A stretch of 7,697 bases of DNA from positions 11,492 to 19,188 of the forward strand of contig PATG01000137.1 in the NCBI GenBank assembly GCA_002713555.1. The letters are read 5' to 3'. This document shows positions 7,059 to 7,697 of this stretch, one piece after another. The notes under the pieces are model-generated. The model did not search any database and was not told where the DNA came from. It saw nothing but the letters and a program-made list of their open reading frames with translations. Origin of the DNA: Planctomycetaceae bacterium. GTDB lineage: Bacteria; Planctomycetota; Planctomycetia; Pirellulales; Lacipirellulaceae. Position 1 is the first letter of the stretch, and every line of letters begins with the position of its first letter. Both the position numbers and the translations under genes were made by a program.

Positions 7059-7118
7059 GAGTTAAACGTTTCGCTTCGTAACACTTTTACCAATTTTCAA
7101 GAGGAGACAAACAACATG
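7059..7118 (+). repeat. Leader-like repeat, copy 2, with RBS and ATG
   Basis: This 60-base unit matches copy 3 at 7138-7196 with 6 mismatches and one extra base. It runs from GAGT through AACGTTTCG and CTTTTACCA to TTTTCAAGAGGAGACAAACAAC and ATG 7116. The GAGGAG at 7101-7106 is a good Shine-Dalgarno, 9 bases before that ATG. The ATG opens a frame that continues without a stop through copy 3 into the LamG gene. The unit looks like a 5' UTR cassette rather than coding sequence: its own upstream frames carry stops, such as TAA at 7079-7081. Confidence 0.85.
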
Positions 7119-7137
7119 ACTAACTCACAACAAAAAC

Positions 7138-7196
7138 GAGTCGAACGTTTCGTTTCGGAAAACTTTTACCACTTTTCAAGAGGAGACAAACAAATG
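7138..7196 (+). repeat. Leader-like repeat, copy 3, providing the RBS of the LamG gene
   Basis: A 59-base unit, tandem to copy 2 with a 79-base start-to-start distance and sharing its 39-base upstream part with copy 1. It contains CGAA-CGT-TTCG at 7142-7152, then TTTTACCACTTTTCAA, GAGGAG at 7180-7185 and ATG 7194. Conservation covers both the inverted repeat and the translation start. This suggests a transcribed leader that sets expression of a gene class, perhaps exported PEP-CTERM-type proteins, since copy 1 adjoins a PEP-CTERM remnant. Confidence 0.85.
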
Positions 7197-7697
7197 TTTA
7201 AAACAATCAACACCCTGGCTATTGCGGTTTCACTGTCTTTGCTTGGCTTTACGCAGGCGCAGGCCAGTTTGCTTGCGCACTGGAAGTTCGACGAAACATC
7301 AGGCACCACCGCGGCGGACTCCAGTGGCAACGGCAATACAGGCACCTTGACCAACATGACGGGATCGGAATGGACCACGGGAAAGGTCGGTGGCGGTCTG
7401 GATTTCGACGGTGTAGATGACTATGTTCTCACATCCGCCATCATTGGGCCTACTGGAACCTCAGCAAGGACGGTGGCGATGTGGTTTGCAACCACCACGA
7501 GCAATCAAGCAATGCTCCAATATGGAGGTGGGAGCTTTGGAGGAAATTTCAGAATGAGGTTGGATGGTAATGATGGTATTTTGACTTTCGATCCTTCGCA
7601 TGCGAATAAAAAACTGCTGTCGCCAAGCGTTAACGATGGTGCGTGGCATCATATGGCCATAACTTGGGCCGGGGGGGGTAACGGACTTGATGACTCC
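7194..7697 (+). CDS. Exported LamG/concanavalin A-like domain protein, partial (3' end beyond window)
   Basis: The first 168 residues of an open frame cut by the window end. MFKTINTLAIAVSLSLLGFT plus QAQA is a clear Sec signal peptide with probable cleavage after Ala24. A LamG-type jelly-roll domain follows: LLAHWKFDETSGTTAADSSG, then GGGLDFDGVDDYV, then WHHMAITWAGG, the standard order of this fold. Such proteins are secreted or surface-attached and often bind or act on polysaccharide or glycoprotein; in planctomycete-like bacteria many end in PEP-CTERM, which cannot be checked here. ATG 7194 is preferred because it starts the signal peptide and follows GAGGAG at 7180-7185. An in-frame ATG at 7116, with its own RBS, would add 26 polar residues (MTNSQQKRVERF...) and disrupt export. 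A run of eight G at 7671-7678 lies inside the frame. Co-transcription from the sigma-54 promoter is possible. Confidence 0.85.
   Translation, partial: MFKTINTLAIAVSLSLLGFTQAQASLLAHWKFDETSGTTAADSSGNGNTGTLTNMTGSEWTTGKVGGGLDFDGVDDYVLTSAIIGPTGTSARTVAMWFATTTSNQAMLQYGGGSFGGNFRMRLDGNDGILTFDPSHANKKLLSPSVNDGAWHHMAITWAGGGNGLDDS

Overview
The window looks like a piece of a planctomycete-type genome (Planctomycetota, possibly Pirellulales; Verrucomicrobiota or Lentisphaerota are alternatives). This is inferred from moderate GC, a PEP-CTERM sorting tail, a LamG-type secreted protein and sigma-54 regulation in one place. No rRNA, tRNA, CRISPR array or recognisable insertion sequence was seen. All supported genes are on the + strand.

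Positions 70-3853 hold a tight three-gene operon for uptake and breakdown of a sugar acid or similar hydroxy acid. It encodes a D-2-hydroxyacid dehydrogenase, an enolase-superfamily (mandelate racemase/galactonate dehydratase type) dehydratase and a sodium:solute symporter. Spacings are 25 and 3 bases. The symporter would import the substrate, the dehydratase would make a 2-keto-3-deoxy acid, and the dehydrogenase would act on a keto or hydroxy acid of the same pathway. A 9-bp-stem hairpin follows the operon.

Positions 3854-5067 contain no intact gene. They hold the decayed 3' end of an RCC1-repeat/PEP-CTERM surface protein gene, broken by a one-base frameshift. Next to it is the first of three copies of a short leader-like repeat. 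The rest is unassigned.

Positions 5068-7697 look like a sigma-54 regulatory locus feeding an exported protein. They contain a stand-alone sigma-54 activator (AAA+ plus Fis-type HTH, no sensory domain), then a 449-base intergenic region. That region carries paired GTCCG-N4-CGGAC palindromes and a near-consensus -24/-12 promoter. The promoter faces a small receiver-like protein that has lost its phosphoacceptor aspartate. Downstream, two tandem copies of the leader repeat, each with its own Shine-Dalgarno and in-frame ATG, precede a signal-peptide LamG protein cut by the window end. The simplest model is a sigma-54 switch controlling export of LamG/PEP-CTERM-type surface proteins. The leader repeat is shared with the neighbouring PEP-CTERM remnant. 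The link between activator, palindromes and LamG gene is inference.
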